A stretch of 64,000 nt of DNA from Variovorax sp. J22P240 (GCF_030316855.1 NZ_JASZYR010000001.1:744001-808000), one strand, 5' to 3'; shown: positions 34,500 through 49,500, counted from the first letter of the stretch. Numbers and translations: made by a program. The notes: generated by a model not told the origin, from the sequence alone.

Positions 34500-35306
34500 A
34501 TGTTCACAGACTCCCACTGCCACCTGACTTTCCCCGAGTTCGCGGACCAGATGCCGCAAATCCGCGCCGCGATGGCTGCCGCCCAGGTCGACCGGGCACT
34601 CTGCATCTGCACCACGCTGGAAGAATTCGCCGATGTGCAGGCCTTGGCGTCCGGTTATGACAACTTCTGGGCCTCCGTAGGCGTCCATCCGGACAACGAA
34701 GACATCGCCGAGCCCACCGTGGAGGATCTCGTGAGCCGTTCGGCGCTGCCGAAAGTGGTGGCCATCGGCGAGACCGGCCTGGACTACTACCAGATGGAAG
34801 AACGCAAGGGCGGCCGAAGCATCTCCGATCTGGAATGGCAGCGCGACCGCTTCCGCGTCCATATTCGCGCCGCCCAGCAGACTCGGAAGCCGCTCGTGAT
34901 CCATACGCGCCAAGCCTCGGCCGACACGCTGGCGATCCTGAAGGAGGAGGGCGAGGACGGCACCGGCAAGGCAGCCGGCGGCGTCTTCCATTGCTTCACT
35001 GAAACCGCCGAGGTGGCTCGCGCCGCGCTGGACCTCGGTTTCTACATCTCCTTCTCGGGCATCCTGACCTTCAAGAAGGCGCAGGATCTCCGTGACGTGG
35101 CGGCTTTCGTCCCGCTGGATCGGATGCTGATCGAGACGGACAGCCCTTACCTCGCGCCGGTGCCATACCGCGGCAAGACCAACAACCCGTCGTATGTGCC
35201 CTACGTCGCGCAGCAGATCGCCCAGCTGCGCAACTTGCCGGTCGAGACGATCGCGAAGGCGACCAGCGACAATTTCGAGACCCTGTTCGACGGGGTAAAG
35301 TCATGA
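34500..35306 (+). CDS. TatD-family metal-dependent hydrolase
   Basis: A 268-residue TIM-barrel nuclease-like hydrolase. The metal ligands are visible as SHCHL near the N-terminus, GETGLDYYQ, KPLVIHTR, GVFHCFTE and ETDSPYLAPVPYRG. It acts in the cytosol on DNA ends or D-aminoacyl bonds in studied members. It follows pilZ by 65 bases and overlaps the ankyrin gene by 4. Confidence 0.95.
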   Translation: MFTDSHCHLTFPEFADQMPQIRAAMAAAQVDRALCICTTLEEFADVQALASGYDNFWASVGVHPDNEDIAEPTVEDLVSRSALPKVVAIGETGLDYYQMEERKGGRSISDLEWQRDRFRVHIRAAQQTRKPLVIHTRQASADTLAILKEEGEDGTGKAAGGVFHCFTETAEVARAALDLGFYISFSGILTFKKAQDLRDVAAFVPLDRMLIETDSPYLAPVPYRGKTNNPSYVPYVAQQIAQLRNLPVETIAKATSDNFETLFDGVKS

Positions 35307-35965
35307 TAAATCACTTGAAGAAGTTTCTGTATCTTGCTGTTTTTGCAGCATCTTTATCAACTCAGGCCGGATCGTTCGAAGATTTCTTTCGGGCCGTGCG
35401 CTCCGATAACGCGGGCGGCGTGAAGAGCCTGCTCGACCGCGGATTCGACCCCAACACCCGCGACGATAAAGGCCAGACGGGCTTGCTGATCGCAGTGCGC
35501 GAGCCGTCGCCGAAAGTGATCCAGGTGTTGCTGGCTTCGCCGAAGACCGACGTCGAGGCGCGCAATGCCAAGGATGAGAGTCCGCTGATGCTCGCGGCCA
35601 TCAAGGGCCAGCAAGACCTCGTGACCCAATTGATCGAACGAGACGCAGACATCAACAAGCCCGGCTGGACGCCGCTGCATTACGCGGCGACCAACGGCCA
35701 CACGGCCATCATGCAGTTGCTGCTGGACAAGGACGCCTTCATCGATGCGCAATCGCCCAACGGCTCCACGCCCTTGATGATGGCCGCGATGTATGGGTCG
35801 ACCGCAGCGGTGAAGCTGCTGCTCGACGAAGGCGCCGATCCGCTCATGAAGAACCAGCTCGGAATGACCGCCACCGACTTCGCCCAGAAGGCGAATCGTC
35901 CCGATGCGGTGCAGTTGCTGGGTGCAGCAGTGCGGGGCAAGAAACCCAGCGACGGGAAGTGGTGA
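35303..35965 (+). CDS. Exported ankyrin-repeat protein
   Basis: A 220-residue protein with a signal peptide (HLKKFLYLAVFAASLSTQAG) and about five ankyrin repeats, for example DESPLMLAAIKGQQDLVTQL, GWTPLHYAATNGHTAIMQLL and GSTPLMMAAMYGSTAAVKLL. It is probably a periplasmic binding or scaffold protein. The first 65 bases are strikingly AT-rich compared with the rest. It is coupled to tatD by a 4-base overlap, a pairing also seen in related genomes. Confidence 0.9.
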   Translation: MINHLKKFLYLAVFAASLSTQAGSFEDFFRAVRSDNAGGVKSLLDRGFDPNTRDDKGQTGLLIAVREPSPKVIQVLLASPKTDVEARNAKDESPLMLAAIKGQQDLVTQLIERDADINKPGWTPLHYAATNGHTAIMQLLLDKDAFIDAQSPNGSTPLMMAAMYGSTAAVKLLLDEGADPLMKNQLGMTATDFAQKANRPDAVQLLGAAVRGKKPSDGKW

Positions 35966-35992
35966 AGCGCTTTTCCCGGCCTCCGGCTCGTG

Positions 35993-37351
35993 CTATCTGC
36001 GCGCAGCCTTGAGCACGTCTGCAATCATGAAAGCCAATTCCAGGCTCTGCGACCCATTCAGGCGAGGGTCGCAGGCGCTGCGATAGCGCGCCGACAATCC
36101 CTCGTCCGTCAACGCTTGCGCGCCTCCGCGGCATTCCGTGACGTCCTGGCCCGTCATCTCGAAGTGCAGGCCCCCCGGATACGTGCCCTCCTGGCCATGC
36201 GCGGCAAAGAAGCCTCGTAGTTCCTGGAGGATGCGTTCGAAGTCGCGCGTCTTGTAGCCGTTGGTCGAGGTCACCGTGTTGCCGTGCATGGGGTCGCAGC
36301 ACCACACCGGCGTGCGGCCAGCGCGGTGCACGGCGCGCAGCAGCAGCGGCAGTCGCTCGGAGACCTTGTCGCTTCCCATGCGTGCGATCAACACAAGCCG
36401 GCCGGGCTCCTGATCCGGGTCGAGCACGTCCATGAGTCGCAGCACGTCATCCGGGCTGGCCGACGGTCCCAGCTTGACGCCGATCGCGTTGCCGACGCCG
36501 CGCAGGTACTCGACATGGGCACCGTCGATCTGGCGGGTGCGCTCGCCCAGCCAGAGCATGTGGGCCGAGCCTCCGTACCATTGGCCGGTCCGCTCGCTGA
36601 AGCGGGTCAGCGCTTCCTCGTATTGCAGGTGCAAGGCCTCGTGCGAGGTGTAGAACTCCACCGCATGCAGCTGTGGTGCCCGTGAGGCGTCGAACCCACA
36701 GGCCTCCATGAACGCCAGCGACTGGGTGATTCGATCCGCGAGTTCCTCGAAGCGCTCGCCCTGAGGGCTCGATCGGACGAAGTCCGCGGTCCACCTGTGC
36801 ACCTCGTGCAGGTCGGCAAAGCCGCCCTGGGCCAAGGCGCGCAGCAGGTTCAGCGTGGTCGCGGAATGAGAGTAGGCGGTGAGCAGGCGATGGGGATCCG
36901 GCTGCCGCGCCTGTGCCGTGAACGCACTTGCGTTGATGATGTCTCCGCGGTAGGAGGGCAGCGTCGCTCCCTCCTGCGTTTCCAGGTCGGAGGAGCGCGG
37001 CTTGGCGAACTGGCCGGCAATGCGCCCCACCTTCACCACGGGGCAGGCCGCGGCGTAGGTCAGCACGACGGCCATCTGCAGAATCACGCGGAAGGTGGAT
37101 TCCACAGGCTCCTGTCCGAACTCGTCGAAGCTCTCGGCGCAATCGCCGCCCTGCAACAGGAAGGCCTCGCCCCGGGATACGGCCGCGAGGCGTTCGCGCA
37201 GCTGCGAGATCTCGCCGGGAAAGATGAGCGACGGCAGGGCAGAGAGGCGCCGCTCAGCCTCCTGCAGCGCATCCGTGTCGGGATACGACGGCATCTGCAG
37301 TGCGGTGCGACCTCTCCAGGAGGACGGGCGCCAATCTTGCAACTGGATCAT
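35993..37351 (-). CDS. Class II 3-deoxy-7-phosphoheptulonate (DAHP) synthase
   Basis: A 452-residue cytosolic enzyme joining PEP and erythrose 4-phosphate at the entry of aromatic biosynthesis. It is the plant-like class II form: [65 protein letters not shown] and [16 protein letters not shown]. The metal-site Cys, His and Glu residues are in place. It diverges from a glycerophosphodiesterase, with 148 bases between. Related enzymes also serve phenazine or other secondary pathways, but no such genes are nearby. Confidence 0.96.
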   Translation of the reverse strand: MIQLQDWRPSSWRGRTALQMPSYPDTDALQEAERRLSALPSLIFPGEISQLRERLAAVSRGEAFLLQGGDCAESFDEFGQEPVESTFRVILQMAVVLTYAAACPVVKVGRIAGQFAKPRSSDLETQEGATLPSYRGDIINASAFTAQARQPDPHRLLTAYSHSATTLNLLRALAQGGFADLHEVHRWTADFVRSSPQGERFEELADRITQSLAFMEACGFDASRAPQLHAVEFYTSHEALHLQYEEALTRFSERTGQWYGGSAHMLWLGERTRQIDGAHVEYLRGVGNAIGVKLGPSASPDDVLRLMDVLDPDQEPGRLVLIARMGSDKVSERLPLLLRAVHRAGRTPVWCCDPMHGNTVTSTNGYKTRDFERILQELRGFFAAHGQEGTYPGGLHFEMTGQDVTECRGGAQALTDEGLSARYRSACDPRLNGSQSLELAFMIADVLKAARR

Positions 37352-37499
37352 GGATGGAACTCCGTGCCTCGCCGATTAGACCAGAGCAGCCAGCGATAGC
37401 GACAGGGTGCGACTTCCTCCAGCCGGCGCTACCATGGGTTCACGCGGTTGTCACAAACGGCGCATACCGTTCGCGCCACATCAAAGAGGAGAACCCTTC

Positions 37500-38744
37500 A
37501 TGCGCCCTCTGAAGAACGCCTGTGTCGCTCTGCTTGGCATCGGAACGCTGATCGCAGCCACCACGACCGTGGTGGCCCACGAAGAGAACGGGCGCCGTCG
37601 CGCCGACAACGCGCCGCTGGTGATCGGACACCGGGGTGGCGCCAACGGCTATCTGCCCGAACACACGCTGGAAGCCTATTCCCTCGGCATCGCGCTCGGC
37701 GCCGACTACATCGAACCCGATCTGGTCGCCACAAAGGATGGTCACCTGATCGCGCGCCACGAGCCCAATCTGATCGACACCACCAACGTCAAGAGCCTGC
37801 CCCGGTTCGCCGACCGCCGGCGCACCGTCATGGTCGACGGCGTTGCAACGGACGGCTTCTTTGCCAGTGACTTCACGCTCGGCGAGATCAAGCAATTGCG
37901 GGCCGTCCAGTCGTTCCCGGAACGCGACCAGTCGTTCAACGGCAAGTTCCAGATCCCGACGCTGGCCGAGGTCATCGACCTGGCAAAGCGAAAGTCGCGG
38001 GAAGAGGGGCGTCGCATCGGGATCTATCCCGAGACCAAGCATCCGACCTACCACCAGAGCATCGGGTTGCCCCTGGAGGATCGTCTGCTGGGCGTGTTGA
38101 GCGCCGCGGGCTGGAACAACCGCAATGCGCCCGTCTTCATCCAATCCTTCGAGACCGCCAACCTGCGTTACCTGCGCGGCAAGACCAGCGTGCGGCTGAT
38201 TCAACTGGTCGATGCCAACGACGTGAAGCCCGACGGCTCGCTGGATTTCAGCAAACCCTATGACAAGCCGTACGACTGGGTGGTTTCCAACCGCGACGGC
38301 CTCTTCAAGGATCTGTTGACACCGCACGGCCTGCAGGAAGTCAAAGGGTATGCGGACGGCATCGGCCCTTGGAAGCCCTATCTCATCTCGAGCGCGTGCA
38401 AGTCGGTGCAGGGCGGTGCATGCGTCGACGTCACGGGCGATGGCCTCGTCGACGATCGTGACCGGGTCCTGCTGCCGTCCACCGACGTGATCGCCAATGC
38501 ACATCGCCTGGGCCTGCTCGTCCATCCCTACACGTTCCGTAGCGAACAGAAGCGGCTGACCGGCAGTTTCGAAGGCAATGCGGTCAACGAATACCTCGCG
38601 TTCTACGAGGCCGGAGTCGATGGCCTGTTCAGCGACTTCGCTGACACCGCCGTCGCCGCACGCGCGATGTTCCTGCTCAAGCACGACCCCGACTACGCGG
38701 CTTGCCTCGTCAATGCACGCAAGTGCGAAAGAAGCAACGACTGA
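37500..38744 (+). CDS. Exported glycerophosphodiester phosphodiesterase
   Basis: A 414-residue periplasmic enzyme that splits glycerophosphodiesters to glycerol-3-phosphate and an alcohol. The signal peptide covers about residues 1-26. VIGHRGGANGYLPEHTLEAY has catalytic His44, and His87 lies in LIARHEPNL; Glu72 and Asp74 bind metal. GlpQ-like length and the YIEPDLVATKDGHL segment fit. Near residue 311 there is an extra DVTGDGLVDDRD loop resembling a calcium-binding EF-hand. AGAGGAGAA precedes the ATG at 37500. Confidence 0.95.
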   Translation: MRPLKNACVALLGIGTLIAATTTVVAHEENGRRRADNAPLVIGHRGGANGYLPEHTLEAYSLGIALGADYIEPDLVATKDGHLIARHEPNLIDTTNVKSLPRFADRRRTVMVDGVATDGFFASDFTLGEIKQLRAVQSFPERDQSFNGKFQIPTLAEVIDLAKRKSREEGRRIGIYPETKHPTYHQSIGLPLEDRLLGVLSAAGWNNRNAPVFIQSFETANLRYLRGKTSVRLIQLVDANDVKPDGSLDFSKPYDKPYDWVVSNRDGLFKDLLTPHGLQEVKGYADGIGPWKPYLISSACKSVQGGACVDVTGDGLVDDRDRVLLPSTDVIANAHRLGLLVHPYTFRSEQKRLTGSFEGNAVNEYLAFYEAGVDGLFSDFADTAVAARAMFLLKHDPDYAACLVNARKCERSND

Positions 38745-38809
38745 CCTGGAGCTGTCCGCGCGTACGCAAGCGCCTGATTGGCGTGCCTGCATTGAGGGAG
38801 AATCGATGC

Positions 38810-39250
38810 ATGCGCATGTCAATCCAAGAACTCGCATCGGCCGCCGAACAGCGGCGTTCAGAGCGACATCGGCGACAACAGGAGGCGTTCGAGGGGATCG
38901 ATCTCGATGTGCTCGAAGAAATGCATCGGATGCCATCGATCGATGCCGACCTTCGTGCGGATTTGGCCGACTGGATCGTGCAGGTCAAACGGCAGGTGAA
39001 GGTCGATCTCGACCAGAAGGAGGTGAACGCGAGTTCACTGGAGCGTCTGGCGCTGCCCGTCATGGTGGTCGTTTTCGGGGTCGGGAACTGGGTTGCTCAA
39101 ACGCTGGAGCTGAGCAGGTCGACCTTGGTCCTGCTGCAGATCGTGGCCTTCGGCGTCTGCGCTACGCTGTGGTGGATCGCCAGGTCAGAGGCGCTCGAGG
39201 CCATCAAGAGCGTCAGGAAGCGCCAAGCCTTTCTTGGCAAGGTGGAGTAA
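38810..39250 (+). CDS. Small two-helix membrane protein, unknown function
   Basis: A 146-residue protein with an acidic/basic helical N-terminal half (QELASAAEQRRSERHRRQQE) and a paired hydrophobic region (LALPVMVVVFGVGNWVAQTL, then LVLLQIVAFGVCATLWWIAR). GAGGGAG lies nine bases before the ATG at 38810; ATG 38816 is an alternative. I do not recognise it. It is followed 26 bases later by another tiny membrane peptide and a terminator, so the two may form an operon. Confidence 0.65.
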   Translation: MRMSIQELASAAEQRRSERHRRQQEAFEGIDLDVLEEMHRMPSIDADLRADLADWIVQVKRQVKVDLDQKEVNASSLERLALPVMVVVFGVGNWVAQTLELSRSTLVLLQIVAFGVCATLWWIARSEALEAIKSVRKRQAFLGKVE

Positions 39251-39276
39251 AATCGCTCCATTCATAGGAGGTTTCT

Positions 39277-39408
39277 ATGAGCCAGGAAAACATCCTCGTT
39301 CTTGCCTTTGGCATTCTGGTAGCCGGTAGCGGTATCGGGGTACTGGTACGCGGAATCCTGAACTCGCGCAAGATGCGGCGCGAACTGGAGTCTGGTCACC
39401 CTCTCTGA
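39277..39408 (+). CDS. 43-residue single-helix membrane peptide
   Basis: A very short gene preceded by a near-perfect Shine-Dalgarno (AGGAGGT) at 39268-39274, close before the ATG. The product has one membrane helix (LVLAFGILVAGSGIGVLVRG) and then a basic tail (NSRKMRRELESG). A strong terminator follows at 39437. The good ribosome site and terminator argue that it is real. No function can be given. Confidence 0.6.
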   Translation: MSQENILVLAFGILVAGSGIGVLVRGILNSRKMRRELESGHPL

Positions 39409-39436
39409 GGGCGGTCTCCCAGCCTTTTCCCCATCC

Positions 39437-39468
39437 AAACGGACCTCTCGAGGTCCGTTTGCTTTTGG
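39437..39468. terminator. Rho-independent terminator, possibly bidirectional
   Basis: Perfect 10-base arms AAACGGACCT and AGGTCCGTTT surround a CTCG loop (39437-39460), followed by GCTTTTGG. The A-run before the stem could also serve the convergent tannase gene ending at 39486. Confidence 0.85.
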
Positions 39469-39485
39469 GGCGCGTGCCGGCAGCG

Positions 39486-41243
39486 CTACCGATGGGGCAA
39501 CAGCAGTCCGCGCTGCGTCAACGAATTGCGAATGTGCAGCATGTCTCCCGCTTCGACGTCGATATCCCTTGGGCGCGGCGTCTTGCACGTGAAGCTCTCG
39601 GCACTGTCGAGGTCGCCGCCATTCTCGTAAACGGCTTGCGCCGGGTACGGGCACACCGGCCGCTGACGAACCACGTTTCCAGTGGCGTCGAACGCGGACG
39701 CGACGATCTTCTCCGGCGCCACGCCTTGCTCCACCCACTTCATCACGGCGCTGACCACGTGCGTGTCGGCATTGCGGAACGCCTTCGGTGGCTCCGGTGC
39801 GCCGCCGCCGATCGCGCTCGGGCCGGTGCTGCCGCCGCAGTGGCCCACGGCGGGCAGCATGAACAGGCGGTGGTACTCCCGCACCTTGCGCCCGAACGCG
39901 AGCGCCGTGGCCTCGACGGCTTGCGGTGACAGGTCGTCGATGAGCCTGTCGGCCACCCTGGGTGGCAGAGACTTCAGCCATTCGAACTGGGTGAGCGCGT
40001 AGTAGTAGCCGATCGATCCGTCGGGCGGGACGACCGAGTCGTTCCAGCCGTGGTACTGGATGATCTTGCCACCACGCCGCGTGAATGCGCGCAGGTCCGG
40101 GCTGGGCGCCGCGGTGACAGGCGTCAGCGTCTGCTTCACGACGTCGTACACGTTGGAGAAGTTGATGTCGCGCCGCCAGTCGAACGGCGGACTCTCCTGC
40201 GAGTACACATAGTGGCCGATGAACGGACCATACCCACCGTTGTCGGCGAACAGAGGACTCCAGTCGGCCTCCGAGCCCAGTCGCGCACCGGTGTAGCGTT
40301 GCACGCCGGCTTCGCTGGTGGTTCCCGCGTACATGGCCTTGAAGACCGCAAGCTCCGGCGCAGTGAGCGTGCCGTCGCCGCTCGGCCCAAGGTTGTCGAT
40401 GTCGAATCGGCATGCGCGCGGATTGGTGATCTGCCCGTCGGCCGCACCGTCGAGCGCATCACAGGCCTGCAGCACGCGTTGCGTGACCGCTTGACGCTTT
40501 GCCGTGCTGACCGAAGGCGGCCCGAACGGGGCGCTCGGCGTCAGGTTCTTGCCCGTCCAGAGCAGCCACATCAGCAGGTCGGGGTAGAAGTTCGACGGCG
40601 CACCGGCCACGATGCCGTCGAAAAGCTCCGGATAGTTCTGCGCCATCATGAGCGCCTGCCGCCCGCCGTTGGAGCAACCTTCGAAGTACGAGTATTTGAC
40701 CGGCTCGGCATAGAACGCGTTGCTCAACGCCTTGGCGGCAGTCGCCACCGAGTAGTGCGCTCGCAGGCCCCAGTCCTTGACCTTCTCGGGGCGGTTGAGT
40801 GTCCAGGTTGCCGATTCGCCGCCATCGTGGCCCATGTTGCTGCCCGCGCTCACGATGCCGTCGGCCACGTCCTGCGCGAGCCTTGCATACGGAATGGAGC
40901 CTGCATAACCCCCGGTGCCGTTGACCTTCATGCGCCTGTTCCAGTCGCCCGCAGACGGTGGCAGCCACACCTCGAACTTGATCTCCGAATCGGAGGAGGG
41001 CCGGGCGATGCCCTGTACTCGGCAGAATTGGACTGCAACCGATGCACCGCCGATTACCGCGGGGGGATCGGTCAGGGTTGCCGAAGTGATCGTCGCGTCC
41101 GCAGTGGTGACGGCCGTCAGGCTAGGGCAGTCCCAGGCGGCCTGCGCCGTACCGGTCAAGGCTGCGATGCCCAGGACGCACGCCTCGCGCAGGCCAGGTG
41201 CGGTGCGAGGCCTGATCCGAAGCACTGTGATGGCTCGATTCAT
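39486..41243 (-). CDS. Tannase/feruloyl-esterase-family hydrolase, exported
   Basis: A 585-residue secreted serine esterase of the tannase family, which includes feruloyl esterases and MHETase. The signal peptide ends near TAQAA. The nucleophile is Ser191 in EGCSNGGRQA. The acid is in YHGWNDSVVPP and the base in LPAVGHCGGSTGP; the Cys before Ser and the one after His form the family's catalytic disulfide. AAGGAG eight bases upstream decides the ATG at 41243. An OPT transporter lies 135 bases upstream in the same direction. A plant phenolic ester is a likely substrate, but polyester-derived esters are possible. Confidence 0.92.
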   Translation of the reverse strand: MNRAITVLRIRPRTAPGLREACVLGIAALTGTAQAAWDCPSLTAVTTADATITSATLTDPPAVIGGASVAVQFCRVQGIARPSSDSEIKFEVWLPPSAGDWNRRMKVNGTGGYAGSIPYARLAQDVADGIVSAGSNMGHDGGESATWTLNRPEKVKDWGLRAHYSVATAAKALSNAFYAEPVKYSYFEGCSNGGRQALMMAQNYPELFDGIVAGAPSNFYPDLLMWLLWTGKNLTPSAPFGPPSVSTAKRQAVTQRVLQACDALDGAADGQITNPRACRFDIDNLGPSGDGTLTAPELAVFKAMYAGTTSEAGVQRYTGARLGSEADWSPLFADNGGYGPFIGHYVYSQESPPFDWRRDINFSNVYDVVKQTLTPVTAAPSPDLRAFTRRGGKIIQYHGWNDSVVPPDGSIGYYYALTQFEWLKSLPPRVADRLIDDLSPQAVEATALAFGRKVREYHRLFMLPAVGHCGGSTGPSAIGGGAPEPPKAFRNADTHVVSAVMKWVEQGVAPEKIVASAFDATGNVVRQRPVCPYPAQAVYENGGDLDSAESFTCKTPRPRDIDVEAGDMLHIRNSLTQRGLLLPHR

Positions 41244-41378
41244 CTTGCTCGTCTCCTTCATGGCGGTGACGTGAGGCGCGGTTCAGCACAGGGGCGCGAG
41301 TCTGCTCCGCTCACGCGCAACCAGGAAACAGGGGGTTGTACTTAAGCAGAAGGTTCGACGATGGGTGCGTAGGTGGGC

Positions 41379-43114
41379 CTAAGCCAACACCGCCACCAAG
41401 CTGGCGACGCCGATGCCGACCGCCGCCAGCGCATCGCCGGCGATCAACCCTCCACCAAACAGCGAAGCACTGTTCATGTCCTCCGGCACATCGCGCCGAG
41501 CGGGCACACGCGCCGCCCACAGGCTGCCTGCAACCCCGCCCGCGCCAAACCACAGGGACGTAGGCAGGTTGACGAAGCCGCCGAAAGACAGCGCATAGGG
41601 CGAAGGCAACACGATGGCATCGAGCACGAAGGTGTGCGGGCGCAGCCACTTGCGAAGTACCTCCAACGCCACGCCGGCCGCAATGCCCACGCCAATGGCT
41701 GTCCGCTGGAACGGCAGGTCTTCGGTCAGGCTGCGTAGCACGCCCACTAACTTGTACGTCATGGCCGAGCTCCACGCGGCCGGTTGCTGGTCGGCCTTCA
41801 GCACCGTCTGATCCTGCAGCAGGACCGGATAGGCCGCCATGAACAGCCGCGCGAAGACCACCGCCAGCATGGCGCCCACGACGATGCCCAGCACCTGGTA
41901 GCGGAACTGCATCACGCGTGGAGTGCCGAGTCGCCAGCCGGTGGAGCGGTCCTGCTGCATGTCGCAGGCCACGCTGGTCGCCACCAGCAACACCGCGCCG
42001 GCCATCAGGCCCACGCCGGGGTCGCGCAAGCCCAAGGCGGCGAGGATGACGATCGTCACGACGAATGCGGAAGAGATGGGATTGGAGTCGCTGACGCCGA
42101 CCGAGATGCCGTTGACCAGCGCAAAGAGAAAGACCAGCGTCACCGCGACCACGAGGTAGAGAAGGGGCTGTCCCAGGAGCCAATGGCCGCTGGCCACGGT
42201 GGCGGCCGCCCAGAAAAGCACCCACCCCACGAGGTGCGTTCGGTCGATGCGCCGCCAGTCGTCGGCGACTGGCGGCGGCGCTTTGCGTTCATCGTGCCGC
42301 TGCGCGCGCGGCAGGGCTCGCGCGAAGATCAGCGCCATGTCCACCAGCGCTGCGCCCATGATCGTTCCCAGTGCAATGAGGAACATGATCTTGCGCGGCG
42401 GGTCGCCGGTCTGTAGCCAGCCGATCGAGACGAAGTACGGTTGCAGTGCCACGCCGATCACGCCCCCCATCACCGCCGGGATGCCGATGCGCGCGCCGAC
42501 GACGAGTCCCGCGCCGAAGGTGGACGCGGAGAGTCCGATGGCGCCCAGCAACGGCAGGCGGGCCGAAGCGAGTCCCGCCATCAATCCGACAGTCAATCCA
42601 CCACCCAGTTGCCGCACCGAGCGACGCAACAACATGGGGTCGGTCAGCGCGCGCAGGATGTTGGCGACCGCAAGCCCGGAAGGGAAGGCCAGGCGCATGC
42701 GGTCCACCAACACTGGCGTATAGAGCATGCCGACGCCGACGCCGAACATGCCGACACAGGCCAGGTACAGCACCATCTGCCAGGCCGGCGGCTGCGGCAG
42801 GCCCATCCACGCCATGGCCTGGAGCAGCACGCCCATCCCGCTCATGCTGGCGACCGAGGCGGCTGCAGTCTGGATGTAGTTGGCCCCGTGGCGCCCGGCC
42901 GCGCCGTAGCCCGCGGTGACGGCGGAGCCGAGCAGGCCCGCCAGGACCTGGCCGCCCACGAAGAAGCCGAGCGAGAAATTCATGTAGGCCGCAGTCACCC
43001 CGGCCAACGGTCCCAGGACCAACATGCCCGTACCCGCCAGGAGCAGGTGGTAACGCCAGCTGCCCTCGATGGGCAACCAGCTCCAGCGGGCACCTTGGTC
43101 TGGGTGGGGAGACC

Positions 43115-43118
<4 letters not shown>
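41379..43118 (-). CDS. OPT-family oligopeptide/metal-chelate transporter
   Basis: A 579-residue inner-membrane protein with about fourteen to sixteen hydrophobic segments matching the OPT superfamily: [20 protein letters not shown] at the start, [17 protein letters not shown] (the typical FPSG segment), [10 protein letters not shown] and [17 protein letters not shown] at the end. It probably imports peptides or metal-peptide complexes. No ATG precedes the first helix; a TTG at 43118 overlapping the icd stop is the likely start, giving translational coupling. Confidence 0.85.
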
Positions 43119-45352
<2,234 letters not shown>

Positions 45353-45564
45353 GGCAGCCTTGGGATGGGTTGAACAACGCAGTGCCGCCCGCCAGCATGG
45401 CAGACGGGGTTGCGAACTGCCGAACTTTAGCAAGTTGAGACGGGAGTTTCCGGCGTCGCGAAGTTTTGGGAGCTCTGACCACCTTTGAAGCAGGTCTCGC
45501 GCGTGACTTCGGGCGAAAGTCCGGGATCCTAGAATCGCCGACCTCTATTCAGGGGGAACCGACC

Positions 45565-46518
45565 GTGACCGCACCCTTTCCGACAGTGCCCGCCTTGTGC
45601 GGGCCGCTGCGCCAGCCTCGGCAGATGCTGGCAGACCAGCGCTACGACGGCCATAAATCGATCCATGACGATGCCATGGCCGAAGGGCTGGGACTGCGCG
45701 CGGGGCCGATCGAAGGGCCCACGCATTTCAGCCAGTTCGATCCGCTGCTGTATCACGTGTTCGGCAAGAGCTGGTTCGAAACCGGCTGCATCAGCGCGCA
45801 CTACCAGAACATGGTGGTGGAGGGCGAGGAGGTCCGGGCTTTCGCACAGCCGGATCCCGCGCAGCCCCATTTCGTCCGCATCCACGCAGAAAAGCGCGAC
45901 GGCACGCCGGTGCTGACCGGTACGGCGTCCGTCGGCGACGCCGATGGTCTGCCGCACGAACTGCGGCTGCGCATCGCCAAGTTGCGCCCGCCGACGGGCT
46001 TGGTGATCAATCGCGACCTCAGGGTCGGGCAGCGCGGCGCGGTGGTCGAGAGGGTGCGCATGGGCTTCGATACCCACATGGGCGACCACTATCCGTTCAC
46101 CCTGGCCGACAAGCTCAAGGTCATCACCGAGCCGAGTCCGTGGTACACGCGGGAGTCGGGTGCCGAATCGCCCTGGGGGCGCCCGATCATCCCGACCGAG
46201 ATGATCAGCGTGCTGCTGGGCTCAACATCTGCTCAAGCAGGCCTGAGCGGGCGCAAGCCAGCGGTCGGGCTCTTCGCCGGCCAGGAGATCCGCCTCATCA
46301 ACGGGCCGCTCTTCGTCGACCAGGACTACGAGCTCGAGCGCGAGATCATCGCGCTCAGTGAGAGCGCACGCACCGAATCGATCTGGGTCCGCACCCGCGT
46401 CTTCGATGCGGCATCGCACACGTTGGTGGCTGAAATGATCCTCAACGGCGCGGTGATGAAAGCGTCCTACCCGGCCTACGAAAGCGAGGCGCGCGCGTTG
46501 GCCGGGCTCAAGGACTGA
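45565..46518 (+). CDS. MaoC/hot-dog-like protein
   Basis: A 317-residue cytosolic protein with two probable hot-dog halves. The first contains IEGPTHFSQFDPLLYHVFG, reminiscent of MaoC-like dehydratases. The second contains LFAGQEIRLINGPLFVDQDY and ends in a strand-rich domain. It lacks a signal peptide. The GTG at 45565 is preceded by AGGGGGA, so I prefer it over longer options. It diverges from icd, 212 bases away. A role in acyl-CoA or beta-keto acid metabolism is an inference from fold only. Confidence 0.75.
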   Translation: MTAPFPTVPALCGPLRQPRQMLADQRYDGHKSIHDDAMAEGLGLRAGPIEGPTHFSQFDPLLYHVFGKSWFETGCISAHYQNMVVEGEEVRAFAQPDPAQPHFVRIHAEKRDGTPVLTGTASVGDADGLPHELRLRIAKLRPPTGLVINRDLRVGQRGAVVERVRMGFDTHMGDHYPFTLADKLKVITEPSPWYTRESGAESPWGRPIIPTEMISVLLGSTSAQAGLSGRKPAVGLFAGQEIRLINGPLFVDQDYELEREIIALSESARTESIWVRTRVFDAASHTLVAEMILNGAVMKASYPAYESEARALAGLKD

Positions 46519-49136
<2,618 letters not shown>

Positions 49137-49158
49137 ACAATCCTCGTTAACTGGACCT

Positions 49159-49196
49159 GGCAGGAGGCCAACGAAAGGTTCGCCTCCTGCCTTTTC
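49159..49196 (+). terminator. Rho-independent terminator after katG
   Basis: Ten-base arms GGCAGGAGGC (49159-49168) and GCCTCCTGCC (49182-49191) enclose a 13-base loop and run into TTTTC, 23 bases after the katG stop. Confidence 0.85.
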
Positions 49197-49245
49197 GCAA
49201 ACTGACGCCGCTACGCCTATGCAGCCAAGCGCGCAGGAGACAACG

Positions 49246-49476
49246 ATGACGGCCAGCTATGTGGAAATACAAGGCGCCCAGGCGGATATTGACCTCTGGG
49301 ATGGGTTGATCACGGATCAAAACGCCCTCATCGGCGTCATGATGCAAAAGATGTCCCAAGCCGGATGCACGGATGCAGCATGGCTCGACGAGCGAATCAC
49401 GGAGGCGGAAAGTATCGAGAATCGCTTGGTCGTCGGACTCGACCGCGCCCAGCGCCGATTGCGGGCATTGATCTAG
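49246..49476 (+). CDS. Small helical protein of unknown function
   Basis: A 76-residue acidic protein, mostly helical by sequence (DIDLWDGLITDQNALIGVMM and WLDERITEAESIENRLVVGL). AGGAGA lies five bases before the ATG at 49246, which I prefer to starts upstream inside the terminator. No signal peptide or known motif is seen. It stands alone between the katG terminator and a sugar-lactone locus. Confidence 0.6.
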   Translation: MTASYVEIQGAQADIDLWDGLITDQNALIGVMMQKMSQAGCTDAAWLDERITEAESIENRLVVGLDRAQRRLRALI

Positions 49477-49500
49477 ACATCCCGCTTGGCGGAAATCAGC

